From: Pseudomonadota bacterium
GTDB taxonomy: Bacteria > Pseudomonadota > Alphaproteobacteria > Rhizobiales > Xanthobacteraceae
Direction: 5' to 3'
Assembly: GCA_023404675.1 (NCBI GenBank)
Contig: JAEYAW010000034.1
Coordinates: forward strand, 62,001 to 126,000
Length of the DNA: 64,000 nt
Shown here: piece by piece, positions 1 to 8,829 of the stretch
Layout: each line of letters opens with the position of its first letter
Position numbering within the stretch: the stretch's first letter is position 1
Program-made: the position numbers and the translations under genes
The notes under the pieces: generated by a model
Database searches by the model: none
What the model was told of the DNA's origin: nothing
Seen by the model: the letters and a program-made list of their open reading frames with translations, nothing else

Positions 1-480
1 GATCGGCTCGTCGAGCAGGATCGCGCGTCCATCCGCGGCCAGCGCGCGCCCGAGCGCGATCCGCTGACGCTCACCGCCGGACATCTGCGACGGGTTCTTG
101 TGCAGGATGTGGCTTACATGGAGCACCTCGGACACGGCATCGAGCCGTGCAGCCACCTGCTCATCCGGAACGCCGCGTTCCGTCAGCGGAAAGATGATAT
201 TCTCGCGTCCCGACATATGCGGGAACAGCGCGAGATTCTGGAACACCATCGAAATCTCGCGCTGCGACACCTCAAGCTCGCTCGCATCCATTCCACCGAG
301 CATGACGCGGCCTTTGTCCGGCTTCAGCAGCCCGAGGATGAGCCGCAGGATCGATGTCTTTCCCGCCGACGGCGGTCCGAGGATGCCGAAGAACTCTCCC
401 TTCTCCACCGTCAGATCGATCGGACCGAGCATGAAGGAGGGATAGGCCTTCGTCGCACCCTGGATACTGATCGCGCTCAT
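1..480 (-). CDS. ABC transporter ATP-binding protein (second ATPase of the polyol/sugar importer), truncated by window edge
   Basis: The N-terminal 160 residues of a MalK/UgpC-type ATPase are present; the gene continues past base 1. Visible are a Walker A loop GPPSAGKTS near residues 35-43, the Q-loop VFQN, a canonical signature MSGGERQRIALGRAL and the start of Walker B (ILLDEP). The start ATG at 478-480 overlaps the TGA of the upstream ATPase gene (ATGA), which indicates translational coupling. This subunit keeps a normal LSGGQ-type signature, whereas its upstream partner does not. It should power the importer formed with the two permeases at 1590-3388. The family call is firm; the substrate is not known. 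Confidence 0.9.
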   Translation of the reverse strand, partial: MSAISIQGATKAYPSFMLGPIDLTVEKGEFFGILGPPSAGKTSILRLILGLLKPDKGRVMLGGMDASELEVSQREISMVFQNLALFPHMSGRENIIFPLTERGVPDEQVAARLDAVSEVLHVSHILHKNPSQMSGGERQRIALGRALAADGRAILLDEPI

Positions 481-1586
481 TGCAGGTGCCCTCCGAGCCG
501 CTCGCCGGTCATGAGATCGAAGGCCATGCTTTTGTCGGCCGCCAGGTAGAACGCGACCTGCTCGCCGAGAGTCAGTCGATCCTGATCATCGACCGCCAGC
601 AGGAGCGTCTCCTGAACCTGCAGGTAGGCGAGCCGTTTCGGCCCGATCCGCTCCAGACCTTCGACAACGCCGTGCATCTCGATATCGTCGGGCGAGCGGC
701 GGCCACCGAAATAAATGTCCTGCGGCCGGATGCCGAATGATCCGCTGTGCACCGCGCGATCCCGGGCGAAATCGGCGCCGACCTGCCCCGACAACACGAT
801 CTCGGCGCCTCCCGGCAGCATCAGCCTGGTGCGCCCGGCCTCGTCGCGCAGTTCGCCGTCGAGCAGGTTGATGCGTGGGCTGCCGACGAAATTGGCGACG
901 AAGCGGTTGCGCGGGTTGTTGTAAACGTCAAGCGGGGCGCCGTACTGCATCAGGCGACCATGGTCGATGATCGCGATCTTGTCCGCGAGACTCATCGCCT
1001 CGATCTGGTCGTGGGTCACGTAAATCATCGTCTGACCGAACTCGCGCTGAAGAACCTTCAACTCCGCGCGCATGTAGGCCCGGAAGCCGGCGTCCAGATT
1101 CGACAGCGGCTCGTCGAGCAGGAAGACGCGCGGCTGCACCACGGCGGAGCGGCCAATCGCCAGCTTCTGCATCTCGTTGACAGACAGGCTGGCCGCGGGT
1201 TGATCGAGACGATGCGACAGGCTCATCCGCTCGGCCATCGCCCGTACACGCCGATTGATTTCCGCCTTCGGCACTTTCTTCACCTCAAGTCCATAGGCGA
1301 GGTTCTTGTAGACCGAGAGGTGCGTGAAGATCGCGTAGTTCTGGAACACGAAGCCGACGTTACGGTCCTGGATACGGATTCCGGAGAGGTCCTTGCCGTT
1401 GAACAGGATCTGCCCCTCGCTCGGGCTTTCAAGCCCGGCGATCATGTTCATGGTCGTCGTCTTGCCGCAGCCGGACGGGCCGAGCAGCGCAACGAACTCG
1501 CCCTCGGCGATATCGAGCGACAGGTCGCTCACCGCGGTGAAATCACCAAATCGCTTCGTGACATGGTTGATGAGGATCGACGACAT
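477..1586 (-). CDS. ABC transporter ATP-binding protein, MalK/UgpC type, degenerate signature motif
   Basis: A 369-aa ATPase with Walker A GPSGCGKT (residues 36-43), Q-loop at Q82, Walker B VFLLDEP (about 154-160), H-loop His192 and a C-terminal TOBE-like regulatory domain. The signature motif is unusual: where LSGGQ is expected it reads LSVNEMQ (about residues 134-140), so the glycines that contact ATP are missing. With the canonical second ATPase encoded directly downstream this suggests an asymmetric heterodimer with one full-strength ATP site. A two-ATPase polyol importer resembles the GlpS/GlpT pair of the rhizobial glycerol transporter (established for Rhizobium); assigning glycerol here is inference. 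Confidence 0.92.
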   Translation of the reverse strand: MSSILINHVTKRFGDFTAVSDLSLDIAEGEFVALLGPSGCGKTTTMNMIAGLESPSEGQILFNGKDLSGIRIQDRNVGFVFQNYAIFTHLSVYKNLAYGLEVKKVPKAEINRRVRAMAERMSLSHRLDQPAASLSVNEMQKLAIGRSAVVQPRVFLLDEPLSNLDAGFRAYMRAELKVLQREFGQTMIYVTHDQIEAMSLADKIAIIDHGRLMQYGAPLDVYNNPRNRFVANFVGSPRINLLDGELRDEAGRTRLMLPGGAEIVLSGQVGADFARDRAVHSGSFGIRPQDIYFGGRRSPDDIEMHGVVEGLERIGPKRLAYLQVQETLLLAVDDQDRLTLGEQVAFYLAADKSMAFDLMTGERLGGHLQ

Positions 1587-1589
1587 CGC

Positions 1590-2534
1590 TCACCCCTTTT
1601 TCTTCGCGACGAGTGCGAGGCCCTGCGCCGCCAGCACGCTGAGAACGAACAGGATCGTAAGGCCGACGGCCGCCACGTAAGACCAGTCGAGATCGGCGAA
1701 TGTCTTCTTGTAGAGGAACAGGGAGATGGTCTCCGTTTCGACTCCCGGCCCGCCCTTGGTCATGACAAAGACCACGTCGAAGATCTTGAAGCACTCGACG
1801 GACCGCAGCACGATCGCGATTGCGATGACCGGCTTCATCCGCGGCACAATGATTTTGCAAAAATTCTGCCAGTTCGATCCGCCGAGGAGTCGCGCCGCCA
1901 GCAGCTGGTCGGAGGGAACACCCAGCATGCCCGCAAGCAGGATCAGGAACATCAGCGGGGTCCACTGCCAGGTATCGGCAATAATCACCGAGATCATGGC
2001 GCGATTGACGTCCGTGAGCCACGAGAAGCTGCTCGGCAGCCCGAACGTGTCGTTGATCGGACCCGTGCCCTGAAACAACAGGAAGAAGATCAGTCCGACG
2101 ACAGCGGGAACCACCATCATCGGCGTCAGAAGGATGGAATAGAACAGCTTCCGTCCCGGAAACTGGTCGATGAACAGATAGGCGAGCCCCAGCCCGAGAG
2201 CGAACTGCAGCGGCACGGCAATGACCATCAGGAGCAATGTGCGCCCGAGCGCTGCCCATAGGGTCGCGTCCGTGACGAGACGCAGATAATTGTCGCCGAT
2301 GTTGAAGCTCTCGTAGGCGAGATACCATCGCGTGCCATCGAGGGGCGTCCACCACGTCAGGCTGAGGTAGAGCTGCATCGCCAGCGGAAACACCACGATG
2401 AACAGCAACAGCAACAGGGTTGGCAGCACGAACCAGAAGCCGAGCTTCCGGCCATCGCGCGCGACGCGCGACCAGTAACTGCGACGCGGGGACGCGGGCT
2501 TGGCGAATTCCACATCGGCGATGGCGTCCGTCAT
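1590..2534 (-). CDS. Carbohydrate-type ABC transporter permease (MalF-like)
   Basis: A 314-aa inner-membrane permease with about six transmembrane segments, the first around residues 30-55 (FWFVLPTLLLLLFIVVFPL). It carries the EAA-loop region typical of CUT1 permeases (DQLLAARLLGGSNWQNFCKIIVPRMKP). I chose the ATG at 2532-2534 (MTDAIADVEF) because further upstream the frame is only a shadow of the preceding permease gene, and because this ATG overlaps that gene's TGA. It pairs with the permease at 2531-3388 to form the channel. Confidence 0.92.
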   Translation of the reverse strand: MTDAIADVEFAKPASPRRSYWSRVARDGRKLGFWFVLPTLLLLLFIVVFPLAMQLYLSLTWWTPLDGTRWYLAYESFNIGDNYLRLVTDATLWAALGRTLLLMVIAVPLQFALGLGLAYLFIDQFPGRKLFYSILLTPMMVVPAVVGLIFFLLFQGTGPINDTFGLPSSFSWLTDVNRAMISVIIADTWQWTPLMFLILLAGMLGVPSDQLLAARLLGGSNWQNFCKIIVPRMKPVIAIAIVLRSVECFKIFDVVFVMTKGGPGVETETISLFLYKKTFADLDWSYVAAVGLTILFVLSVLAAQGLALVAKKKG

Positions 2535-3388
2535 TGTTTCAACGCTCCGAATGTCAGACCGCGCACGAGATGCTTCTGGATCAGAAGCCCGAAGATCACG
2601 GGAGGGATCGCGGCGACGATGCCGAGAGCCGCTTTCATGCCGTACATCTGCCCACCCAGCGGCGATGTCAGCGTCGACATGTAGATCGGCAGCGTCACCC
2701 AGTTCTTCTGGGTCAGCAGCAGTGCCAGCAGATAATCTGACCAGTTGAGGATGAAGACGAACAGCGCACAGGTCGCGAGGCCCGGCTTCACGATCGGCAG
2801 CGTGATGCGATAGAAAACGCGCCAGTGCGAGCAACCCGCAACCCGCGCGGCATCTTCGATCTCGACAGGAACTTCATCGAAGAAAGTTTTCATCAGCCAG
2901 AACGAGAAGGGAAGCGACACGATCCCGTAGATCAGCGACAGCCCCCACCAGGTGTCGACCGCGCCGATGAACGCCCACATCACCATCACCGGAATCATCA
3001 CGGCGAGCGGCGGAAACAGACGAAGCTGCAGCACCTGCAGCGGCAGCGACGGGAGGATCTTGAATCGCACCACGGCGTATGACGACAGCGTGCCAGCCAC
3101 GACCGCAAGAATGGTCCCGCAGATCGAGGTAACGAGACTCGCCGTCAGCGGGCCGACGATGGTTCGGTCGAGACTGACGACAAGGCCTTCAGCCCTTCCG
3201 AAGATGATGAACTCGAAGTTCTGCAGCGTCGGATCCTTGGGAAACCACGTCATGCCGCTTCCGGTCGTCCATTCGGGAAACGGCTTGAACGCCATCGTCA
3301 CCATCCACAGCAGCGGATAGATCACGATGACGCAGGCCACCACCAGAAAGGTGTATTTGAGCACCAGAGCGCGTCGACTGGACTGCAT
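2531..3388 (-). CDS. Carbohydrate-type ABC transporter permease (MalG-like)
   Basis: A 285-aa permease of the MalG/UgpE type: hydrophobic N-terminus (LVLKYTFLVVACVIVIYPLLWMVTMAF), EAA-loop VEIEDAARVAGCSHWRVFYRITLPIVKPG near the C-terminal third, and the usual six-helix spacing. The ATG at 3388 (MQSSRRAL) is chosen over one ten codons upstream because a GAGGAG Shine-Dalgarno sequence lies about nine bases before it. It overlaps the next permease gene by four bases (ATGA). It is the second membrane subunit of the importer. Confidence 0.9.
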   Translation of the reverse strand: MQSSRRALVLKYTFLVVACVIVIYPLLWMVTMAFKPFPEWTTGSGMTWFPKDPTLQNFEFIIFGRAEGLVVSLDRTIVGPLTASLVTSICGTILAVVAGTLSSYAVVRFKILPSLPLQVLQLRLFPPLAVMIPVMVMWAFIGAVDTWWGLSLIYGIVSLPFSFWLMKTFFDEVPVEIEDAARVAGCSHWRVFYRITLPIVKPGLATCALFVFILNWSDYLLALLLTQKNWVTLPIYMSTLTSPLGGQMYGMKAALGIVAAIPPVIFGLLIQKHLVRGLTFGALKQ

Positions 3389-3456
3389 GGTTCGTAGCTC
3401 CTCTTCGGTCCCGCACATGGGCCGCCCCGGGGCGGCCCATGCTTTGCGTCACGCGA

Positions 3457-5082
3457 TCACGCGGGATCGACGATGGTCGGCCATGTCGCGCGGCTCGCCT
3501 TGATCGCCTCGACGATTCCCCGGCCGCGCTGGCGGCGGATGATCTGCTCCCACTTGCCCTGCGCTGCATCCATCGCCTGCTTGGGTGTCTTCTGCTTGGT
3601 GATGGCCGCCTGGAGCTCCTCGTCGAGCGCGTTGTCGAGCGCGGTCTGGCCTCCGAAGTTCAGCGACGGCACCGAACGCGCGATCGAATACGGGATCGTC
3701 TCCATGGCGTAAGGCTGATAGTTCGCGGCCACCAGCGGCTCGGTGAAGTTGGCCTGCTGCATCGGATCGAAGAAGCCGGTCGGGCTCACCATCATCAGCG
3801 TGAATGTCCGCGTCGAGCTCAGCCATTGCAGGAAGAGATAGGCGGCTTCCGCGTTCTTGGATTTCGGGGAGATCCACGCATTGATGCTGAAATACATCAC
3901 CGTGCGGCGATTGATCTTGTCGCCGAATTTGCGGCCGACGGGACCATGGCTCCCCATCATGCCCGTCGCTTTCGATTTCGGCGTGCCGTCCGGTTTCTTG
4001 CCGTCGCCGTATTTGGCGATGGCGGTATAGGTCGCGATCTGCGGCACCTGCAGATTCCAAAGTGAATTCCAGCCTTCGAGGAAGGTGAAGTTCAACGCAT
4101 CAGGCGGCGACCAGTCGTAAGACCGCACATGCTCTTCCGCGCACTGCACGCCGAGATCCGTGTTGAGGTTCGGATGTCCCTCTTCATTGAAGAAGTAGTA
4201 GTTCGGCATCGCCATCGAGGCGAAGCGCATGTAGAAGGTCGGCAGCCCCCAGAACTTGCTCATCAGGCAGCCATTGCCGAACATCTTTCCATTGCCGAAG
4301 TCCTTGCCCGTGAAGAACTTCGAGATCGCGTCGACTTCTTCCCAGGTGTTGGGAGTGGCGAGCGGACGACCCACTTCCTTGAGGAAGGCGTCCTGCACCT
4401 CCGGCTTTTCGTAGACACTGCGCAGGTAGTACCAGACCAGCGAGTCGCCATCGAGCGAGATCATGTAGTTCTTGTCGTTGTAGGTATAGAGGAGCTTTTC
4501 GAGCGCCTCCGTCGCAACGCCGCGCTTCGCATCGGCCCAGTCGGGCTGATACTTCTTGACAAACTCCGTGCAGTCGATCGCGCCGCCGGACGCAACGAGA
4601 TCGCCGGTCGAATTCCACGGCCCCGTATAGACGTCGAACGCGCCGTCGCCGGTGGTGACGTCCTGCATCACCTTCTTGAAGATGTCGTCGGGCGAGGCAC
4701 CGACCATCTCGATCTCGATGCCCGCTTCCTTCATCCACACGTCGATGGGCGCGCTTGCGCCATCGCGGAACGGCTTGCGGATCTGATCGATCGTGCCGTC
4801 CGTCAGCAGCACCGTCAGTTTCTTCGGCGCCTTTCCGGCCGCCTTCAGGGCCTTGATGCCCTCAATGGCGCGCCCTTCAGACATTGACGCGTTGTACTGA
4901 AATCGCTCGGCGCCATCGAAGCCGGTGGGACCGCCCGTCATTCCCGGAGCGTAGCCGTCCGCAAGCGCAACCGTCGACGGAAGCACTCCCAGACCACCCA
5001 ATCCGGCCGCCGCGACCGCAGCCGAGGACGACTTGAGAAAATCACGTCGGGATTGATCCCTTAATGTCCTGTGGTCAAACAT
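3457..5082 (-). CDS. Tat-exported extracellular solute-binding protein (family 1, large polyol/sugar type)
   Basis: A 541-aa periplasmic binding protein. The N-terminus has a twin-arginine signal (QSRRDFLKSS followed by an Ala/Gly-rich hydrophobic stretch ending near ALADG). The mature part resembles the large family-1 binding proteins (PWNSTGDLV, LDGDSLVWYYLRS, WEEVDAISKFF, SINAWISPKSKNAEAAYLFLQWLSS). It is longer than the usual 400-450 aa maltose-type proteins, as in the rhizobial glycerol binding protein GlpV. The start at 5082 (MFDHRTL) places the RR motif properly. It is the first gene of the transporter proper, 60 bp after the oxidoreductase gene. The ligand is unknown; a polyol or glycoside is the best guess. 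Confidence 0.9.
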   Translation of the reverse strand: MFDHRTLRDQSRRDFLKSSSAAVAAAGLGGLGVLPSTVALADGYAPGMTGGPTGFDGAERFQYNASMSEGRAIEGIKALKAAGKAPKKLTVLLTDGTIDQIRKPFRDGASAPIDVWMKEAGIEIEMVGASPDDIFKKVMQDVTTGDGAFDVYTGPWNSTGDLVASGGAIDCTEFVKKYQPDWADAKRGVATEALEKLLYTYNDKNYMISLDGDSLVWYYLRSVYEKPEVQDAFLKEVGRPLATPNTWEEVDAISKFFTGKDFGNGKMFGNGCLMSKFWGLPTFYMRFASMAMPNYYFFNEEGHPNLNTDLGVQCAEEHVRSYDWSPPDALNFTFLEGWNSLWNLQVPQIATYTAIAKYGDGKKPDGTPKSKATGMMGSHGPVGRKFGDKINRRTVMYFSINAWISPKSKNAEAAYLFLQWLSSTRTFTLMMVSPTGFFDPMQQANFTEPLVAANYQPYAMETIPYSIARSVPSLNFGGQTALDNALDEELQAAITKQKTPKQAMDAAQGKWEQIIRRQRGRGIVEAIKASRATWPTIVDPA

Positions 5083-5142
5083 GTCACCCTTGCTCCAGGT
5101 TGCGCAGGCGAGCCCCTCGCCGTGCGGAGTCGAAAAAGGCAT

Positions 5143-6537
5143 TCAGACGCAGGCCACTCGATCACCTCGTCCCTCGGCGGCATCGATCATCGCCGGAATG
5201 GTGGTGAGCTTCTCTCTCGGCTTTGCGCTGGCGGCTCCGGCGGCGCGTTCAGCAGCGTCGATCCTGCGCCACCCCGCGAAGTCGACGATCTTGCGCGATC
5301 GGCCGCGCAGCGACGCCAGGAACGTGGCGCGGCGCTGATCCTTCTCGTCGTCGGGTGAGCTCGCCTGAGCCTGCAGGTCGGCGAGGATAGCGAGGGATGT
5401 ATCGATCCCGCAGGCGCGGTTCGTGCCGATGACGCCGCTCGGGCCACGCTTGATCCACCCGCTGACATAAAGCCGGGGAACAGCCGCACCATCGCCATCG
5501 ACAACCCGTCCATCGCGATTCGGAATCGTCGCCGTGCGCATGTCGAATGGCACGCCCGGCATCTCCGCGCCGCGGTAGCCGACGCTGCGGACGACAAGTC
5601 CCGTTGCGATCTCCGTCCCGGTGCCAATGGTCTCCAGCGTCTGGGCGAACGCCGGGCCGACAAGCCGCGAACGATCGAAGATCACGCGCTCAGCGCAAGC
5701 ATCGCCTTCGATCCGCCGGGGCGCGAGATAAAAGCGGAAATGGATTCGCTTCGGCTTTCCGCGGGCACTTTGCGAGCTGGAGAAGCCTCCAAAGATTTGA
5801 ACGTTCCTGGCGGCTCCCGCCCCTTCCGGAGACGCAAGCTCGTGGGCCGTTGCGCTGTTGAGCACAAGGTCTTCCGGATCGATGACAGGCTCGGCGACCG
5901 CAAGCTGGTTGAACTCGCGAAGCTCCTTCGCCGTGAACTTCGCCTGTCCCGGCCCCCGGCGGCCGACGAGCACAATATCCGTGATCTTGCTGTCGGCGAG
6001 CGCCTCAAGCGCGTGCCGGCAGATGTCACTCTGCTTCAGCTCGTCGGCGCTTTTGGCGAGAATACGGCAGACGTCCAGCGCGACATTGCCGTTTCCAATG
6101 ACGACGGCGGTCGGATGCGAGAAATCAAAGATCTTATCGCGGAAATCCGGATGGCCATTGTACCAGCCAACCAGATCCGTCGCCGCCACGCTGCCGGCAA
6201 GATCTTCACCTTCGATATCGAGCGACCTGTCGGATATCGCGCCGGTCGCCAGCACCACCGCATCGTAGACGGCCAGCAGTTCGGCGATATCGATATCGCG
6301 GCCGACTTGCAGATTTCCGAAGAACGAGAAGTGCTCGTGGCCGGCAATCTGCTCGAAGGTCGATGTCGCGGCCTTCAGCTTCTGATGATCCGGTGCGACG
6401 CCATGACGAACCAGCCCGAACGGCACGGGGAGCCGCTCAATCATGTCGACCCGGACCGGAAGACCCGAGCCGAACAGGGCTTCGGTCAGGTAAAAGCCAG
6501 CCGGACCACTTCCCACGATGGCGACGTTGAAAGCCAT
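5143..6537 (-). CDS. fprA: Ferredoxin-NADP+ reductase, FprA/adrenodoxin-reductase type
   Basis: A 464-aa FAD- and NADPH-binding reductase. FAD site: AIVGSGPAGFYLTEALF at the N-terminus. NADPH site: VIGNGNVALDVCRIL near residue 155. The C-terminal motif YVSGWIKRGPSGVIGTNRACG is typical of the mitochondrial-type/FprA family, which passes electrons from NADPH to ferredoxin, often for cytochrome P450s or Rieske enzymes. Two further in-frame ATGs lie at 6549 and 6555; I picked MAFN because it abuts the nucleotide-binding strand as in relatives. No ferredoxin or P450 is in the window, so its partner is elsewhere. It heads the importer operon, which suggests the imported compound is oxidised by a redox-dependent enzyme. 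Confidence 0.88.
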   Translation of the reverse strand: MAFNVAIVGSGPAGFYLTEALFGSGLPVRVDMIERLPVPFGLVRHGVAPDHQKLKAATSTFEQIAGHEHFSFFGNLQVGRDIDIAELLAVYDAVVLATGAISDRSLDIEGEDLAGSVAATDLVGWYNGHPDFRDKIFDFSHPTAVVIGNGNVALDVCRILAKSADELKQSDICRHALEALADSKITDIVLVGRRGPGQAKFTAKELREFNQLAVAEPVIDPEDLVLNSATAHELASPEGAGAARNVQIFGGFSSSQSARGKPKRIHFRFYLAPRRIEGDACAERVIFDRSRLVGPAFAQTLETIGTGTEIATGLVVRSVGYRGAEMPGVPFDMRTATIPNRDGRVVDGDGAAVPRLYVSGWIKRGPSGVIGTNRACGIDTSLAILADLQAQASSPDDEKDQRRATFLASLRGRSRKIVDFAGWRRIDAAERAAGAASAKPREKLTTIPAMIDAAEGRGDRVACV

Positions 6538-6641
6538 AAGTTTTCCCATGTGCATCCCGGTTGAGGGACGCCCCGAACGCTTGTGACGTCAGGAAAACTC
6601 CGGCGCTTGGTTCTGAAAAGCACCAAAACCACGCACTTGGA

Positions 6642-6649
6642 TGGTACCA
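6642..6649. promoter_or_regulatory. TGGTACCA palindrome in the gap upstream of the fprA operon
   Basis: The 240-bp gap between the MocR gene stop and fprA contains a perfect 8-bp palindrome embedded in TTGGATGGTACCAA. It lies about 100 bp upstream of the fprA start and is a plausible binding site for the adjacent MocR-type regulator or for RNA polymerase elements. This is inference from position only. The same ten bases GGTACCAATA recur near 25055 upstream of the TPR regulator gene. Confidence 0.25.
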
Positions 6650-6797
6650 ATACGCTGAAAATTTGCGCAGAGACCGGCGAGTCCGGGCCAAAAACTAATC
6701 ACGCGCCCTCAGGTGGGGGTCAGCCACCTCGCTCGCGGCGACGCAAACGGACGCGCCGCGACCAGCGCAGTCTCCGTTGAATGAGGGGCCGTTTCGT

Positions 6798-8372
6798 TCA
6801 GCGAACGCGATCGAGTCGTCGTCCCGGCTCGGCGTCCTGCTTCCTTGGACGAAACAGGTCCCGCAATCGTCCGATCGCGTAATCGATCTGCTTTTCAGTC
6901 AGCGAAGAGTAGCCAAACATCAGACGATCGTCCGATGCCGTACTATCGAAATCGACCGCACTTCCGCTCGACAGGCTGTAAACACCGATACCGGCCTGCC
7001 GTGCGCTGATCTGCACGGAGCGAGCACTCGGCAGATCGGATGGCAACCGCCATATCAGATGCAGGCCGCTGCCATGACCGGAGACGTCCACGCTTCCAAA
7101 ATGCTTTTGCAGCGCTGCAACCAGACTGTCCCTCCGGGATTTGTAAACCTGCCGAAGTTTTCGCAAATGGCGATCGAAGTGCCCTTCGCTGAGGAATTCC
7201 GCCAGCGCGCATTGCTCCAGCCACGATTGTCCGTTGCTCATGCGCGCCTTCAGCAAACGTGCATCGTCCGCGAAGATGCGAGGCACGACCGCGAAGCCGA
7301 GACGCAGTCCTGCGCCGATCGATTTAGAGAACGTTCCGGCGTAGAAGACGCGCCGTCCCCGGTCGAGACCGGCAAGCGCCGTCAGCGGCGGTCCATCATA
7401 GCGGAAGTCGCTGTCGTAATCGTCTTCGATGATATAGCTCTCCGTTTCGTCTGCCCATCTCAGCAGCGCGAGCCGCCGGCTCAGGGTCATCATCACCCCG
7501 GTGGGATATTGATGCGACGGCGTCACGTAGATCAGGCTGCGTCGCTTGCCAGGCAGATTATCCGTGCGAATGCCTTCACCATCCACCGGCACCGGAAGAA
7601 TGGGGAGCTTCTCGCTTTGAAACAGCATCGACGCGCCGGCGTAGCACGGATTCTCGATACAAAATTGTTTCGTATGCTCGCGCAGCAGATTCAGAATCAG
7701 ATTGAGCGCGTCCTGCCCGCCGGCGGTGACGATAATCTGATCCGGGGTGACATGCATGCCCCGGCTTCGCCCGAGGTGATCGGCAATGGCCCTGCGCAAC
7801 TTCGGCAACCCGGCCGGGTCGCAGTAATCAGTCAGGTACTGGGATTCACCCGACAGCAGTCCGGTCACAATGCGCCGCCAGACGCGCAGCGGAAAACCGT
7901 CCGATGCCGATCGCCCAACCCAGAAATCATGGGCTGGCCTGTCGTTGCCGCCACCCGGCGATCCTGCAAAGCAAAGGAGGGGCTCGCCTGCATCCGGTGC
8001 GGCGGGGATGTTGACCAGCCGCGTGTCCGGAGAATTGCTGATGAGCAGCAGATCATCAGGGGGAATGGATGTGACGAAGATGCCCGCCGTGCCACGCGCC
8101 TCGACATATCCTTCCGCGGCAAGCCGCTCGTACGCGACAATGACAGTATTCCGGGATACACGGAACCGCTCGGCCAGCACCCGACTGGGCGGAAGCGCCA
8201 TATCCGCCTGCAATTTCCCGTCGAGAATCAGCCTGCGAATCTGGTCAAAGATCTGAGCCTGAAGGGATGCCTTCGAATCCGGGTTCAAGTCTAGCACGAG
8301 TTCCAATGCCGCTGTCCTTGGTTGTGCCTGCACGTCGGGCCGCCAGCGCAGACCAGGTGCCGGGCTCAGCAA
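6798..8372 (-). CDS. MocR/PdxR-family transcriptional regulator (GntR winged helix + aminotransferase-like domain)
   Basis: A 524-aa fusion regulator. Residues about 25-100 form a GntR winged helix (SLQAQIFDQIRRLILDGKL...LAERFRVSRNTVIVAYERLAAEGYVEAR). From about residue 150 on it is a fold-type I aminotransferase-like domain with IEDDYDSDFRYDG and the PLP-lysine region GTFSKSIGAGLRLGF. Such proteins sense PLP or amine/amino-acid adducts. The longest frame starts with TTG; GTG codons slightly downstream are alternatives, so the exact start is uncertain. It faces the same way as the fprA-transporter operon, 240 bp upstream, and may control it. A 10-bp palindrome GACAGCTGTC sits upstream (8438-8447). 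Confidence 0.9.
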   Translation of the reverse strand: MLSPAPGLRWRPDVQAQPRTAALELVLDLNPDSKASLQAQIFDQIRRLILDGKLQADMALPPSRVLAERFRVSRNTVIVAYERLAAEGYVEARGTAGIFVTSIPPDDLLLISNSPDTRLVNIPAAPDAGEPLLCFAGSPGGGNDRPAHDFWVGRSASDGFPLRVWRRIVTGLLSGESQYLTDYCDPAGLPKLRRAIADHLGRSRGMHVTPDQIIVTAGGQDALNLILNLLREHTKQFCIENPCYAGASMLFQSEKLPILPVPVDGEGIRTDNLPGKRRSLIYVTPSHQYPTGVMMTLSRRLALLRWADETESYIIEDDYDSDFRYDGPPLTALAGLDRGRRVFYAGTFSKSIGAGLRLGFAVVPRIFADDARLLKARMSNGQSWLEQCALAEFLSEGHFDRHLRKLRQVYKSRRDSLVAALQKHFGSVDVSGHGSGLHLIWRLPSDLPSARSVQISARQAGIGVYSLSSGSAVDFDSTASDDRLMFGYSSLTEKQIDYAIGRLRDLFRPRKQDAEPGRRLDRVR

Positions 8373-8574
8373 ATATAATGCCAGTGCCTCTTCCTTTTGG
8401 GCCTGGCCGGAACTTCAAAAACCTTAAGTCACTTCGGGACAGCTGTCTGTAAAGCTTTCGCGAGCAGGGAAGCCCTCAGACCCGCTCCCTTATTTCCTAT
8501 GGCCCGGCGAAGCATCCAACGATACGGCTCGAAACGGCCAGACAGGCGCAACCCGGCGACCCTGTCGCCGTCTT

Positions 8575-8829
8575 CTAACGGGTCATACCTGTGATCTTAG
8601 GAATTCGCGGAAGCGAATAGTCGATGAAAGCCCGCACGAGAGGCTCAGGAAACGCGACCACGGATGGGTCAAATACAACTTGGACGGCTCGATCTCGATT
8701 GCGGCAAACCCTTACAATCGATCCGCGATTCAATTCGTCTGCAACAAGAAGAACCTGAGCGGCTCCGATCCCGCGTCCCGACCTGACCGCTTCAATGAGC
8801 CCGCTGGCGCTGTTTGTCCGCAGCGTCCT
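8575..8829 (-). pseudogene. LysR-family regulator remnant (C-terminal effector-domain fragment)
   Basis: About 85 residues match the end of a LysR substrate-binding domain: TLRTNSASGLIEAVRSGRGIGAAQVLLVADELNRGSIVRV followed by a beta-strand/helix tail ending PKITGMTR and a stop. No helix-turn-helix or upstream half is present: the homology stops at about 8829, where the opposite strand begins to encode an alpha/beta hydrolase fragment. It is therefore a truncated relic, not a working regulator. The LysR assignment rests on pattern recognition of a short fragment, hence moderate confidence. Confidence 0.55.

Noticed and set aside
747..2261. 504-aa plus-strand frame over the ATPase and permease genes
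   Set aside because: Antisense shadow of two well-supported ABC transporter genes.
6777..8294. 505-aa plus-strand frame opposite the MocR gene
   Set aside because: Antisense shadow; the minus strand has unmistakable GntR and aminotransferase motifs.
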